This document shows, in pieces, positions 51,710 through 60,362 of a stretch of DNA of 64,000 nucleotides. Source of the DNA: Bacillota bacterium (lineage in GTDB: Bacteria; Bacillota; Bacilli; Desulfuribacillales; Desulfuribacillaceae). The position numbers and the translations under genes are program-made. The notes under the pieces were generated by a model. It did no database searches and was not told where the DNA came from. It saw only the letters and a list, made by a program, of their open reading frames with translations. Position 1 is the first letter of the stretch, and the number at the start of each line of letters is the position of its first letter. Location: NCBI GenBank assembly GCA_023388635.1, contig JAEWFW010000016.1:124001-188000 (forward strand), in the 5' to 3' direction.

Positions 51710-52731
51710 ACTCCACCAACTCCTATTGTTTTTTGTACCCATTCCGACGGCACGTATTCCGCATCTAACTCTGCTATCTGTTCTTTCGTGACTGTCAACA
51801 GCGGTAGCCGCCAATGCTCGCTCAATTCACGGATTGCCTGTTCTTGCTGCTTAAAATCAATCGTCACAAAACTCTTAATACTTTTTCTATGAATTTGGAA
51901 ATCATCCAGCACTGCGCACAATGCCGCCTGCAAATCGGCATAAGCAATCCCTTTACGACAGCCGATTCCGACAACCATATTCCGAGGAATCAGATGAATA
52001 TATATTTCGTGTCGAGCAACCATTTGATAGGGAGACACATAGACATAGGCTTCTGCAAGTTGTGACTGATCAGTGTGCATTTGCGTTTCATATATCGGCA
52101 AAAATCCCTGTGTATATTCATTTTCTAACGGATAGGGACTGGTGATATACACTTGCCCATCTTCCGCCAGCATGCGATTGACGATTTTTATATGTTCCCG
52201 TGGCTCTATTGTGGCTTGTAGTTCTAAAGCGAGCATATCGACCGCCGGTTTCTGGTGAACATCGGTCGATGTCGTGATCACTGCCGTGCCATTTGTCAGA
52301 GCCGCCATTTGCTTTGCCAGTGCATTTGCTCCGCCCACATGCCCGGATAATAAACTGACAGCGAATTCTCCCTTTTCGTCCATCACGACAATTGCCGGAT
52401 CAGACAATTTGCATTCTAGCAATTCCGCTATACTGCGCACGACAATACCTACCGCCATAATGCAGACAATATCTGAGTGCGATCGAAAGACTTCACCAAT
52501 CGTCTCCTGCCATCGGCTAAAAAACACGATTTCTTCATCCACCATAGAGATTTGCTTCTGCAATCTCTCCGGTATATAAACAATACATGCACCCGCAAAA
52601 GACCGGCTGAGTCGCAAAGCCAATTTCGCGCCATGCTCCGTCAGACATAGAATTGCTAATTTGCCTGCCTCTTTTTTCGAGGAATGATTACTATTTATGG
52701 TATGTAAATAATTATCATGAACGGTATTCAT
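51571..52731 (-). CDS. cbiG: Cobalt-precorrin-5A hydrolase
   Basis: Opens the delta-lactone with loss of acetaldehyde (about 386 aa). The protein shows LAILCLTEHGAKLALRL, the central signature LLSGHVGGANALAKQMA and the C-terminal cobE-like domain VGIGCRKGIAYADLQAAL with GVCEPAA. ATG 52731 with AAGGA eight bases upstream is favoured over 52749. It overlaps cbiF by 17 bases and its 3' end is overlapped by cbiH. Confidence 0.92.
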   Translation of the reverse strand: MNTVHDNYLHTINSNHSSKKEAGKLAILCLTEHGAKLALRLSRSFAGACIVYIPERLQKQISMVDEEIVFFSRWQETIGEVFRSHSDIVCIMAVGIVVRSIAELLECKLSDPAIVVMDEKGEFAVSLLSGHVGGANALAKQMAALTNGTAVITTSTDVHQKPAVDMLALELQATIEPREHIKIVNRMLAEDGQVYITSPYPLENEYTQGFLPIYETQMHTDQSQLAEAYVYVSPYQMVARHEIYIHLIPRNMVVGIGCRKGIAYADLQAALCAVLDDFQIHRKSIKSFVTIDFKQQEQAIRELSEHWRLPLLTVTKEQIAELDAEYVPSEWVQKTIGVGGVCEPAAKIASNRGITVVPKQIYKGVTISIAMERSPWWDWDREIKNS

Positions 52732-53455
52732 GGACAAAATCCTTATCATATAATTTCGAGGTCCCTGTCGATTGCAAAAATTCTCCGATGAGAATCAGCG
52801 CTGTCTTTGTAATTCCCGCTTGCTTTGTCTTTTCGGCAATATCAGCAAGTGTGCCCTGCACAATTCTCTCATCCTGCCAAGATGCCTTTTCGACGACAGC
52901 CACCGGTGTCTGCAGATCATAAGACATCCGCAGTTGTTCCACTACCTGGTCAATCATGCCGACCGACAGAAAAATTGCCATCGAACTTTTATGAGCGGCA
53001 AGCTCCGATAACTTTTCCGTTTCAGGAACCGGGGTCCTGCCCTCTAAGCGTGTGATGATCACCGTCTGCGTTCCATCCGGTACCGTATATTCGCGCTGCA
53101 AAGCCGCAGCCGCAGCCAAAAATGAACTGACACCAGGAATCACCTGAAACGGAATTCCGACACTTTGCAATAAATCCATTTGCTCGCCAATCGCCCCAAA
53201 CAGGCTAGGGTCACCCGTGTGCAGACGTACGACATTTTCCCCTCTATTATAGGCTTCGATCATATAATCGACAATCTCTTGCAGGTGTAACGGCGCACTG
53301 TCGATCAACCGCGCGCCTTGTTTGGCATATGTCAGTATTTCTCGATTGACTAACGATCCTGCATACACGACCAAGTCCGCCTGTTGCAATAAACGGTACC
53401 CTTTGAGCGTGATATATTCAGGATCGCCCGAGCCGGCTCCGACGAAAGAAATCAT
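52715..53455 (-). CDS. cbiF: Cobalt-precorrin-4 / precorrin-4 C11-methyltransferase
   Basis: SAM-dependent methyltransferase (246 aa) with ISFVGAGSGDPEYITLKG, LVVYAGSLVN, RLHTGDPSLFGAIGEQM and IPGVSSFLAAAAAL, all conserved in CbiF/CobM. It overlaps cbiL by four bases (ATGA). Confidence 0.94.
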   Translation of the reverse strand: MISFVGAGSGDPEYITLKGYRLLQQADLVVYAGSLVNREILTYAKQGARLIDSAPLHLQEIVDYMIEAYNRGENVVRLHTGDPSLFGAIGEQMDLLQSVGIPFQVIPGVSSFLAAAAALQREYTVPDGTQTVIITRLEGRTPVPETEKLSELAAHKSSMAIFLSVGMIDQVVEQLRMSYDLQTPVAVVEKASWQDERIVQGTLADIAEKTKQAGITKTALILIGEFLQSTGTSKLYDKDFVHEYRS

Positions 53456-54165
53456 ATTTGCTCACCTCTTTTAATTACGAGCGTCGATAGATAATCTAAT
53501 TTTCTGCCCCTTAGTTCCTGCAAATCATCTGTGAAATATCCGTCGGCAAATCCGCAGCGGCTGGCGTAATATACACGTTTATCTCCTTCAACTTTGTCAA
53601 GTACATCGGCGACCTTATCGATATGATTGCCGACCTTCATCAATACAACATTGTCAAAATCACTTACCACTTTATGCAAAATAGCATGCTCTTTCAATGC
53701 CGGCACAATTGCCACACTCTCGTCCGATTCGGCAAGCGGAACTTGCAGCCATGCCGCCACCGAATGGATAGAGCTTATCCCCGGAACAATCTCTATTTCA
53801 GCCTCCGGCAATATTTGCGTGACATTCCTGCTAAGATATGTGAACGTACTGTAAAGCGACGGATCACCCAGCGTAATAAATGCCGCTGTTTTCCCGCTCT
53901 GCAATACAGCAACAATCTGCTTTGCTGCCGTCATCCAATGCTCCTGCAGCGCACCTTTGTCGGTCGTCATCGGCAATAACAATTCCACCTGCTCCCAAGA
54001 TCGGTCAATCACTTGTTGAACAATTTCCAGAGCGATACTGCGCTTTTCGATTTTCGATTTGGGGATAAGCAAAACATCCACTTGCTCGAGAATGCGCTTC
54101 GCCTTTAATGTCAATAATTCCGGGTCGCCCGGTCCCACACCGATCCCATACAATTTTCCTGCCAT
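53452..54165 (-). CDS. cbiL: Cobalt-precorrin-2 / precorrin-2 C20-methyltransferase
   Basis: First methyltransferase after precorrin-2 (237 aa), with KLYGIGVGPGDPELLTLKAKR, FITLGDPSLYSTFTYL and VPGISSIHSVAAWLQVPLAE. GGGG precedes ATG 54165. It is encoded between cbiT and cbiF. Confidence 0.93.
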   Translation of the reverse strand: MAGKLYGIGVGPGDPELLTLKAKRILEQVDVLLIPKSKIEKRSIALEIVQQVIDRSWEQVELLLPMTTDKGALQEHWMTAAKQIVAVLQSGKTAAFITLGDPSLYSTFTYLSRNVTQILPEAEIEIVPGISSIHSVAAWLQVPLAESDESVAIVPALKEHAILHKVVSDFDNVVLMKVGNHIDKVADVLDKVEGDKRVYYASRCGFADGYFTDDLQELRGRKLDYLSTLVIKRGEQI

Positions 54166-54168
54166 GAC

Positions 54169-54840
54169 TTATTCCCCTTTCACTGCCGTAATCAATGTGA
54201 CCGGATTTCTCGCTTTCCATAGATCGGCATTTCCCACAGTTGTCAGTTGTGCTACATTGACTTGAATCACTTCGACCTCATATGCCAACTCCCGAAATAT
54301 CCGGTACGCATCACTGCTGGTCGTCATCGTCACCGACGTGAGCACGATCCTGCCACCCGGTCGTAACTGCCGATCGCAAGTATTGATAATCTCCGCCAAT
54401 TTCCCGCCGCTTCCTCCGATAAAGATCCGGTCTGCCATAGGCAACCCAAGCAGTGCCTCGGGTGCCTGCCCTTCGAGCACATGCAAAGTTACGCCAAACT
54501 TTTTGCAATTGGCATCAATCGTTTTGATTGCCTGTCCATGCTGTTCCACAGCAAAAACATCGCCGTCACCGACAAGCCGTTTACATTCAATCGCCACCGA
54601 GCCACTGCCGGCACCGACATCATATACGGTTGCCCCTGGGAATAACTGCATGTTCGCCAATGCGAGGATACGTATCTCGCGTTTCGTCATCGGAACACCC
54701 TCAGTTCGCACAAACAATTCGTCGGGTACGCCGATATAGTATGGAAATGTATTTGTATTTAACGAAATTTGATTCGTATCAGATAAAGATTTATTTGTAT
54801 TGGATGAACCTCTATTTGTATCCGATGTCAATTTATTCAT
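54169..54840 (-). CDS. cbiT: Cobalt-precorrin-6B C15-methyltransferase (decarboxylating), with N-terminal repeats
   Basis: SAM-dependent C15 methyltransferase/decarboxylase (223 aa). The Rossmann motif TVYDVGAGSGSVAIECKRL and DRIFIGGSGGKLAEII are typical. The conserved domain starts at about residue 36 (GVPDELF, GVPMTKREIR). Before it are four 7-residue repeats (TSDTNRG, SSNTNKS, LSDTNQI, SLNTNTF) not usual in CbiT. Its start overlaps the cbiE stop by eight bases, which fixes the start and makes the repeats part of the protein. Confidence 0.93.
   Translation of the reverse strand: MNKLTSDTNRGSSNTNKSLSDTNQISLNTNTFPYYIGVPDELFVRTEGVPMTKREIRILALANMQLFPGATVYDVGAGSGSVAIECKRLVGDGDVFAVEQHGQAIKTIDANCKKFGVTLHVLEGQAPEALLGLPMADRIFIGGSGGKLAEIINTCDRQLRPGGRIVLTSVTMTTSSDAYRIFRELAYEVEVIQVNVAQLTTVGNADLWKARNPVTLITAVKGE
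54745..54828 (-). repeat. Four 21-bp tandem repeats encoding the CbiT N-terminal extension
   Basis: The 84-base stretch consists of four degenerate 21-base units each centred on GATACAAAT/AATACAAAT, encoding (S/L)-(S/L)-(D/N)-T-N-x-x heptads. Confidence 0.8.
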
Positions 54841-55465
54841 GCATAATCACCATCACACTATTTTCTAAATGCTCATCGCTTGTGGCTAATTCTCCAAGGG
54901 ACGTATGAATTAATTTTTCATGCTGATAACCCAAATCCACACCGACAGACACGGCACACCTTTCTAATTGCGGATGTACTGTGAGAATGTGTGCAGCCAA
55001 TTTTGCCGGAAACCACGGACGCCCCGTGACGATTGCCGTAATTGGTGAATTTGCTACTACATCGGCAACTGCTCCGGCTTCTCTGCCGTGGACACTCAAT
55101 ATCTGTGCATTTACCCAAGATTTTTGCAATCTCGCAAACATCACCTGTACCGAACTAATTCCTGGAATGAACTGTAACGCCTCCCGGTCGATATGTCTCG
55201 CTAAATAATCGGCAAAACTAAATACTCCCGTATCACCGGAAACCAAAACGGCGATATTTCTCACTTGATACTGTTCAGCAATCCTGCGCGTGATATCTTG
55301 TAAGTCCGCTCCGATCACCCATTGTTCCTGATGGCTCATGGCAAACGTATCGAGCAATCGCTTGCCGCCTACAACAAGATCAGCTCGGGAAATCGCTTCA
55401 CGTCCGATCGGCGTCATATATTCTTCCGTCCCCGGTCCTGTACCGATCACTACAACCTTGTTCAA
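54833..55465 (-). CDS. cbiE: Cobalt-precorrin-7 C5-methyltransferase
   Basis: SAM-dependent methyltransferase (about 210 aa) with NKVVVIGTGPGTEEYMTPIG, VLVSGDTGVFSFADYLARH and IPGISSVQVMFARL. TTG 55465 is favoured because GGAGG is seven bases upstream; it overlaps the TGA of cbiA-cbiD. Separate cbiE and cbiT genes, as here, are typical for anaerobes, where aerobic species have a CobL fusion. Confidence 0.92.
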   Translation of the reverse strand: MNKVVVIGTGPGTEEYMTPIGREAISRADLVVGGKRLLDTFAMSHQEQWVIGADLQDITRRIAEQYQVRNIAVLVSGDTGVFSFADYLARHIDREALQFIPGISSVQVMFARLQKSWVNAQILSVHGREAGAVADVVANSPITAIVTGRPWFPAKLAAHILTVHPQLERCAVSVGVDLGYQHEKLIHTSLGELATSDEHLENSVMVIMHE

Positions 55466-58233
55466 TATAGGTCCTCCCCTCGCCAAGCAAATGTGTCTAA
55501 TAACTTCCGCGCATTGCCGTCATAGCCAAGAATATCGCCGTTCAACGCATATAAAACTGTTCCGACAACGATCGGTCTTTTCAATACATCTGCATGTTTA
55601 GCAGATCCCTCATCAGATCGACCATCCAGCCGTCCGGCAAATTGTCCGGTGACCGCCCCTCTGACGACAGGTTCTGCACGAGCCACCTCTGTTTGTATAT
55701 ATTCACTCACCTTGCAACTGACAGCCTCCGCCAACTGCCGGTACACCGTTTGCAAGTGATACTGTTTTATGATGTCGACTCCCGCATCGATCGTATTTAA
55801 CTGCATAATTTGCTCGATCACTTCTTTGGGAGCACCGGCTAACGCAGCATACGCTGCGAGCGTTTCCCTGCGGGCATCCGCCATCCGGCTGTGGGTATGA
55901 AATATGCCTGCCGCCACTTTGATCAATTTGCCAATATGCCCATACAAGACAATCCCATCCACTTCTGTTCTTCTGCCGCAATCCGCAGCAAGGGCACCGA
56001 CAAAATTGCTCATTTGCACAATTGCCTGTCTGCGAACACCGCGCTTCTCCGCCATCCGTTCGCCCATTCCTCCCGGTGTCAGGACCAATATGCGCTCACC
56101 CAACGATACCGCCTGATCAATCTGCGGTATAAGGGAATTTAGATACGCCTCATCGGACATCGGTCTCACGATACCCGAGGTACCGATAATCGATATGCCA
56201 CCGACGATTCCCAGCTTGGGATTTAATGTCTTCGCGGCAGCCTCTTCACCGCCGGGCACCGATATTGTCACCCGCACCCTCGTCCCTTGGGGAAGCATTT
56301 CCGCCGCTTGCTGACGAATCATCTCACGCGGAACCGGATTGATTGCAGCTTCCCCCACCGGAACAGACAGCCCCGGCTTGGTGACAGTTCCCACGCCCTC
56401 GCCGCCTATGATAATCACAGCTTCTGCTCCTTCTGTTACTTCTGTTACTTCTGTTACTTCAACTTCCTCAATCAATTCCACATAGGCATGAATCTCCATA
56501 TTGTGAGTAATATCGGGGTCGTTTCCGGCATCTTTTAGTACTGCTGCACGCACACCGTTGTGCTCACGACGGATAAATTCTACTGGAACGGCAATTTCCA
56601 TCCCGGCAGGCAACTGCACGCCGACCTGTTTGACATACCGCTGATGTAACAACATCTCCAACGCCGCCCGCGTCGCTGCTGCCGCGCATGTACCTGTCGT
56701 ATAGCCGTGACCTTGCGGCAGAGAAGCGTACTGTTTCTCACCTTCAACCTGTATCTTCTGTTCAACTTGCATACTTTGTCTATCTTGCTTGCCACGTTCA
56801 GCTTGCCGACCACATCCAGTCTGCTGATACCGCAAGCAATATGCTTTCAATCTCTCAACAATTGTCGGATTGGAACGGAAATGGAAATGGACATAGGATG
56901 CCAATACATGCTGCTTGCGGTACCCCGCTTGCCGTCCGTCTGTTCCTTTGCCACCCTTTAAAGAAAAAGCTGCATCATGCAGAGAATTGCGCACTTGCGA
57001 ATAATGAAATTCGTGACCACGCAATATTTCACCTTGTCCGGCAATAATACTGTCCACCAATGATGTCGCTTGCACATATCCTAAGCCGACGAGCGATTTC
57101 GTCATTTCAATATGGTACGGCACTACGCCTACACCGTGCCATTCGTTACCTGCAACATCGTAAATCCGCTCTGCCAAATACATCATGCCGCCGCACTCGG
57201 CGTAAATCGGCATACCGGCATCAGCCGCCTGACGGATCACTTGAATCATACTTTCATTTGCCATCAAACTCGACAAGTGCTGTTCGGGAAATCCACCACC
57301 GAAATACAGACCGTCGACCTCGGGAAGGCACTCATCATGCATGGGGCTAAAAAATTGTATTTCTACCGAATGTTCCTGTAGATAATCAAAGTTATCCTGA
57401 TAGTAAAAACTAAATGCCGCATCTTTTGCCACGCCGATACGAACCGTATGCGTTTGGGTAGCTGCGTCTTCGACTATTCTCGCTGATCCTACTGATGATT
57501 CTTCTAACGGCAGTGGTAATACTCCAGCGCATCGCTGATGAACTACATCCAGCAGCCGCTGCAAATCGATATCCTGTTCTATACGTTGCCGCATATGTTC
57601 GACGATAGAGGCAAGCTGTGTATTCTCTTCCCTCGGCAGCAAACCGAGATGTCTTTCAGGCATTTTCAGTTCGCCATCTTTGCTTAAACATCCAAACACA
57701 GGGATCTGCAATTTCTGTTCAATTTCTTCCTTAAGAAATGTCCTGTAGTATTCACTGCCGGCATGATTGAGAATCACGCCACAAATATCAATGCTAGGCT
57801 GGTATTCCATAAACCCTTTAATGATCGCCAAGCAACTCTGCCCCATGCCTTTCACATTGACTACGAGTACCACAGGGATATTCAATAATTGTGCAATATG
57901 GGCGCTGCTCCCGGTAATTCCCGCATTTTTCACACCGTCAAACAGCCCCATGACGCCTTCGACAACAGATATATCTGCATGGCGGGCATGGCGGGCATGG
58001 CGGGTGAAAATCTCCGAAACAACCTGCTCACTGCCCATCCAACTGTCGAGGTTATGGGATGCGCTTCCCGTCACATAGCTATGTAAGCCCGGATCGATAT
58101 AATCAGGACCTACTTTAAACGGTTGGACGCGCATTCCGCGGTTCCGTAATGCCGCCATCAGTCCCATCGTCACAGTTGTCTTCCCTACACCGCTTTGTAC
58201 GCCGGCGATCATTACGCACGGATACCCCATCAT
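55462..58233 (-). CDS. cbiA-cbiD: Fusion: cobyrinate a,c-diamide synthase (CbiA) with C1-methyltransferase (CbiD)
   Basis: A 923-aa protein in one uninterrupted frame. Residues 1 to about 470 are CbiA: P-loop MIAGVQSGVGKTTVTMGL, SHNLDSWM, VEGVMGLFDG and the glutaminase part GLYFGGGFPEQHLSSL with AECGGMMYLAERIY. After a polar linker (about 470-510, Gln/Glu/Lys-rich) comes CbiD: HGYTTGTCAAAATRAALEMLL, GITxR-like PGGEEAAAKTLNPKLGIVGGISIIGTSGIVRPM and HIGKLIKVAAGIFHTHSR. CbiD methylates C1 of cobalt-precorrin-5B; CbiA amidates side chains a and c. Two 9-base tandem repeats lie in it (near 56430-56456 and 57978-58004). It overlaps cobT by one base. Confidence 0.93.
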   Translation of the reverse strand: MMGYPCVMIAGVQSGVGKTTVTMGLMAALRNRGMRVQPFKVGPDYIDPGLHSYVTGSASHNLDSWMGSEQVVSEIFTRHARHARHADISVVEGVMGLFDGVKNAGITGSSAHIAQLLNIPVVLVVNVKGMGQSCLAIIKGFMEYQPSIDICGVILNHAGSEYYRTFLKEEIEQKLQIPVFGCLSKDGELKMPERHLGLLPREENTQLASIVEHMRQRIEQDIDLQRLLDVVHQRCAGVLPLPLEESSVGSARIVEDAATQTHTVRIGVAKDAAFSFYYQDNFDYLQEHSVEIQFFSPMHDECLPEVDGLYFGGGFPEQHLSSLMANESMIQVIRQAADAGMPIYAECGGMMYLAERIYDVAGNEWHGVGVVPYHIEMTKSLVGLGYVQATSLVDSIIAGQGEILRGHEFHYSQVRNSLHDAAFSLKGGKGTDGRQAGYRKQHVLASYVHFHFRSNPTIVERLKAYCLRYQQTGCGRQAERGKQDRQSMQVEQKIQVEGEKQYASLPQGHGYTTGTCAAAATRAALEMLLHQRYVKQVGVQLPAGMEIAVPVEFIRREHNGVRAAVLKDAGNDPDITHNMEIHAYVELIEEVEVTEVTEVTEGAEAVIIIGGEGVGTVTKPGLSVPVGEAAINPVPREMIRQQAAEMLPQGTRVRVTISVPGGEEAAAKTLNPKLGIVGGISIIGTSGIVRPMSDEAYLNSLIPQIDQAVSLGERILVLTPGGMGERMAEKRGVRRQAIVQMSNFVGALAADCGRRTEVDGIVLYGHIGKLIKVAAGIFHTHSRMADARRETLAAYAALAGAPKEVIEQIMQLNTIDAGVDIIKQYHLQTVYRQLAEAVSCKVSEYIQTEVARAEPVVRGAVTGQFAGRLDGRSDEGSAKHADVLKRPIVVGTVLYALNGDILGYDGNARKLLDTFAWRGEDLY

Positions 58234-59288
58234 TACACCTCCCGGTTACTGACTCCCGCTTGCTCAAATGTTGCCATATCCCGAATAATACTGACTGCCG
58301 CTTCGATTAACGGAATTGCCAAAACCGCACCTGTTCCTTCGCCAAGGCGCAAGTCGAGATGTAACATCGGTTTCATGCCAATTATATCGAGCATGATTCG
58401 ATGCCCCGGCTCCTGCGACAAATGCGAAGCGATCATATAATCGCGGCATTCCGGCTTTAATTGATACGCAATTAACGCCGCTGCCGTTGAAATAAAACCA
58501 TCAATCACGATCGGAACTTTCTTCGCCGCCGCCCCAAGGATCACTCCTGTAAGACCGGCAATCTCCAGTCCACCTACTTTTTGCAACACTTCTAACGGTT
58601 GCTCTGGATCGGGCTGATTGCACGCAAGTGCCTTACGGATGATCTCACATTTCTGCTCAAGCTTGTGGTCGTCCAAACCCGTACCTCTACCCGTAATTAC
58701 GGAAACATCCAATTCGCTGAAACAGGCGGCGATGGCGCTGCTAGGTGTCGTATTGCCAATTCCCATCTCGCCTGTCGCTAAAAGCGTAGCACCTGTGGCA
58801 ATTTGTTCATTTGCCAAACTAATCCCTGCTTCAATGGCGGCAATCGTTTCTTCATGAGTCATAGCCGCTTCCACTGCCATGTTGCGTGTCCCTTTACGTA
58901 CTTTGTGTTGCCGCACACCTGGCAATACAATATCGGAGGCAATCCCGATATCGGCAATCACAACCTCCGCCTGCATTTGCTTTGCCAACACATTGATGGC
59001 AGCGCCATGATTGACGAAATTAACCACCATTTGTTCCGTGACTTCTTGCGGGAACGCACTGACACCCTCGGCGACAACGCCGTGGTCCCCTGCCATAACT
59101 ATGACGGCTTTTTTCCCTATTTGCGGAATCGTGCACTCCTGTATGCACGCCAGCTGAACGGCAATATCCTCTAGGATTCCCATACTGCCCGGAGGCTTTG
59201 TCAACTGATCCAGTCTTTCCTGCGCACGCTGCGCATAGATGCGCTCCGTTTTATGTATCAGATCTAGTGTCTGTCGATATAATTCCAT
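58233..59288 (-). CDS. cobT: Nicotinate-nucleotide:dimethylbenzimidazole phosphoribosyltransferase
   Basis: Activates the lower-ligand base to alpha-ribazole phosphate (351 aa). The opening LTKPPGSMGILEDIAVQLACIQ, MAGDHGVVAEGVSAFPQEVTEQM, NHGAAINVLAKQM, TGEMGIGNTTPSSAIA and DGFISTAAALIAYQL are all conserved. GGAGG precedes ATG 59288. It is the first gene of the cobalamin operon, downstream of the riboswitch-terminator leader. The base used is unknown, since no bzaA-F or bluB gene is in the window. Confidence 0.96.
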   Translation of the reverse strand: MELYRQTLDLIHKTERIYAQRAQERLDQLTKPPGSMGILEDIAVQLACIQECTIPQIGKKAVIVMAGDHGVVAEGVSAFPQEVTEQMVVNFVNHGAAINVLAKQMQAEVVIADIGIASDIVLPGVRQHKVRKGTRNMAVEAAMTHEETIAAIEAGISLANEQIATGATLLATGEMGIGNTTPSSAIAACFSELDVSVITGRGTGLDDHKLEQKCEIIRKALACNQPDPEQPLEVLQKVGGLEIAGLTGVILGAAAKKVPIVIDGFISTAAALIAYQLKPECRDYMIASHLSQEPGHRIMLDIIGMKPMLHLDLRLGEGTGAVLAIPLIEAAVSIIRDMATFEQAGVSNREV

Positions 59289-59371
59289 TTTTCTGCCTCC
59301 TATGCTAGATACCCAGAACCAAAAGTATTCATTTTCTTAAATCTCTTACATCCCTTAAAACTTTTAAATTT

Positions 59372-59400
59372 AAAAAAAGTTTCTACCAACAGGTAGAAAC
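59372..59400 (-). terminator. Riboswitch-associated intrinsic terminator
   Basis: GTTTCTACC and GGTAGAAAC form a 9-bp stem with a 4-nt loop, followed by TTTTTTT on the minus strand. It lies between the cobalamin riboswitch and cobT, the place of an expression-platform terminator. Confidence 0.85.
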
Positions 59401-59470
59401 TAAATTCGTATCGCAATACAAATTATCGTCCTGACCATGCCTTTCCGCGAAGGATTGCCAAACGTGCAAA

Positions 59471-59646
59471 GCAATAGGCAGGTTTCCTGACTCCCGGATC
59501 GCTCTCCTCACATCCCTTCCCGAGTTTTTAAAAATTGTATAAATTCCTCGGTGGCATGACGTGATTTGTAGCCGGTTACAGTGGCGGGACCGCTCAGGAC
59601 TCACACCTGATTCCCTTTTACCCCATTGACGGGCACCTATTTACAC
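59471..59646 (-). promoter_or_regulatory. Cobalamin (adenosylcobalamin-type) riboswitch
   Basis: Reading the minus strand from 59646, AGGTGCCCGTCAATGGGG, AAAAGGGAATCAGGTG, GAGCGGTCCCGCCACTGTAA and, at the 3' end, GTCAGGAAACCTGCCTATTG match the conserved blocks of class I cobalamin riboswitches. An intrinsic terminator follows 70 bases later, so high cobalamin probably causes early termination of the whole operon. Confidence 0.93.
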
Positions 59647-59665
59647 TAAATATCGATTATTCTTT

Positions 59666-59694
59666 ATTATATCGGTTGAATCTCTATAATGCAA
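59666..59694 (-). promoter_or_regulatory. Promoter of the cobalamin operon
   Basis: TATAAT (59666-59671) with TTGCAT (59689-59694) at 17-base spacing on the minus strand, starting transcription about 10 bases before the riboswitch. Confidence 0.6.
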
Positions 59695-59716
59695 AACGAA
59701 ATTCTACGCCATTCTA

Positions 59717-59744
59717 TGGACATATAATGGGAGTTTGATAAAAT
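59717..59744 (+). promoter_or_regulatory. Possible promoter for the Gre-domain gene
   Basis: TGGACA (59717-59722) and TAAAAT (59739-59744) with 16-base spacing. A hairpin (AGGCT with AGCCT, about 59752-59773) follows in the leader. Confidence 0.5.
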
Positions 59745-59805
59745 AGATATGAGGCTTCTACATTGGGAGCCTTATATCTTTATAGCAAAGAAAGGGATGG
59801 GAAAT

Positions 59806-59883
59806 ATGAATTGTTACAAGCCCAAACATATCAAGCAATTCTGTAAACGACATATTGGAGGTGATATCTACTATGAACCTTAA
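59806..59883 (+). CDS. Possible 25-codon leader ORF overlapping the Gre-domain gene
   Basis: ATG 59806 with GGGATGGG upstream opens MNCYKPKHIKQFCKRHIG and ends at TAA 59881-59883, overlapping the next start (59873) by 11 bases. The ribosome binding site of the next gene lies within it. This may be translational coupling; it is unverified. Confidence 0.35.
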   Translation: MNCYKPKHIKQFCKRHIGGDIYYEP

Positions 59884-60304
59884 AGGATCCACACAAAATT
59901 TTCGTGAGTATGTCATTCGCCAACTGATCATTCTAGGCGATGAGAAAAGTCATTTTCTCGACAACCACACTCCAAATCAAGGGCACGAACGCAATCAATT
60001 AGATAGATTGCTCACAACATATATTGATGCTGTAGAAACATTATTAACACAACCGGATGATCGGCTGTCGTCCGTCGTTCTCATAGGGTGCCATATATCG
60101 ATAACTTATATAGAGGATAATGACAGTGAACAATTCACGATTGTCTATCCGGACGAATCTGATCCTAGCAATGCTCGTATATCTTTTATTTCACCTTTAG
60201 CCAGTCAGTTATTACTGAAAACACAGGGCGCGATTGTCACAATCAAAACTCCTGCCGGTGAATATCTAGTGCGCATCGATTCGATTTCTCCCCTATCGGA
60301 GTAA
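59873..60304 (+). CDS. GreA/GreB C-terminal-domain protein
   Basis: A 143-aa protein. The C-terminal half (about 65-140) has the Gre C-terminal fold: VVLIGCHISITYIEDNDSEQF, IVYPDESDP, ISFISPLASQLLLKTQGAIVTIKTPAGEYLVRI. The N-terminal part is helical but lacks the acidic tip of a GreA coiled coil. It could bind RNA polymerase near the secondary channel like Rnk or Gfh-type factors, without transcript cleavage. GGAGGTGAT precedes ATG 59873. No functional assignment beyond that is safe. Confidence 0.8.
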   Translation: MNLKGSTQNFREYVIRQLIILGDEKSHFLDNHTPNQGHERNQLDRLLTTYIDAVETLLTQPDDRLSSVVLIGCHISITYIEDNDSEQFTIVYPDESDPSNARISFISPLASQLLLKTQGAIVTIKTPAGEYLVRIDSISPLSE

Positions 60305-60320
60305 ATATCATAGATTATAA

Positions 60321-60349
60321 AAACGGCATAGCAGAAAGCTACGCCGTTT
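60321..60349. terminator. Terminator between convergent Gre and NifX-like genes
   Basis: AAACGGC and GCCGTTT start a stem of about 12 bp with one wobble pair. The minus strand is followed by TTTTTATAA; the plus strand tail is less U-rich. Confidence 0.7.
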
Positions 60350-60362
60350 CGTTTCACTAGCA

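Noticed and set aside
51710..51814. Longer N-terminus of CbiH up to 51814
   Set aside because: It lies wholly in cbiG, has no family similarity, and no ribosome binding site supports it.
57978..58004. Repeated GGCGGGCAT units considered as CRISPR-like or an expanding repeat
   Set aside because: Three 9-base in-frame copies without spacers lie in a conserved gene; they are coding microrepeats.
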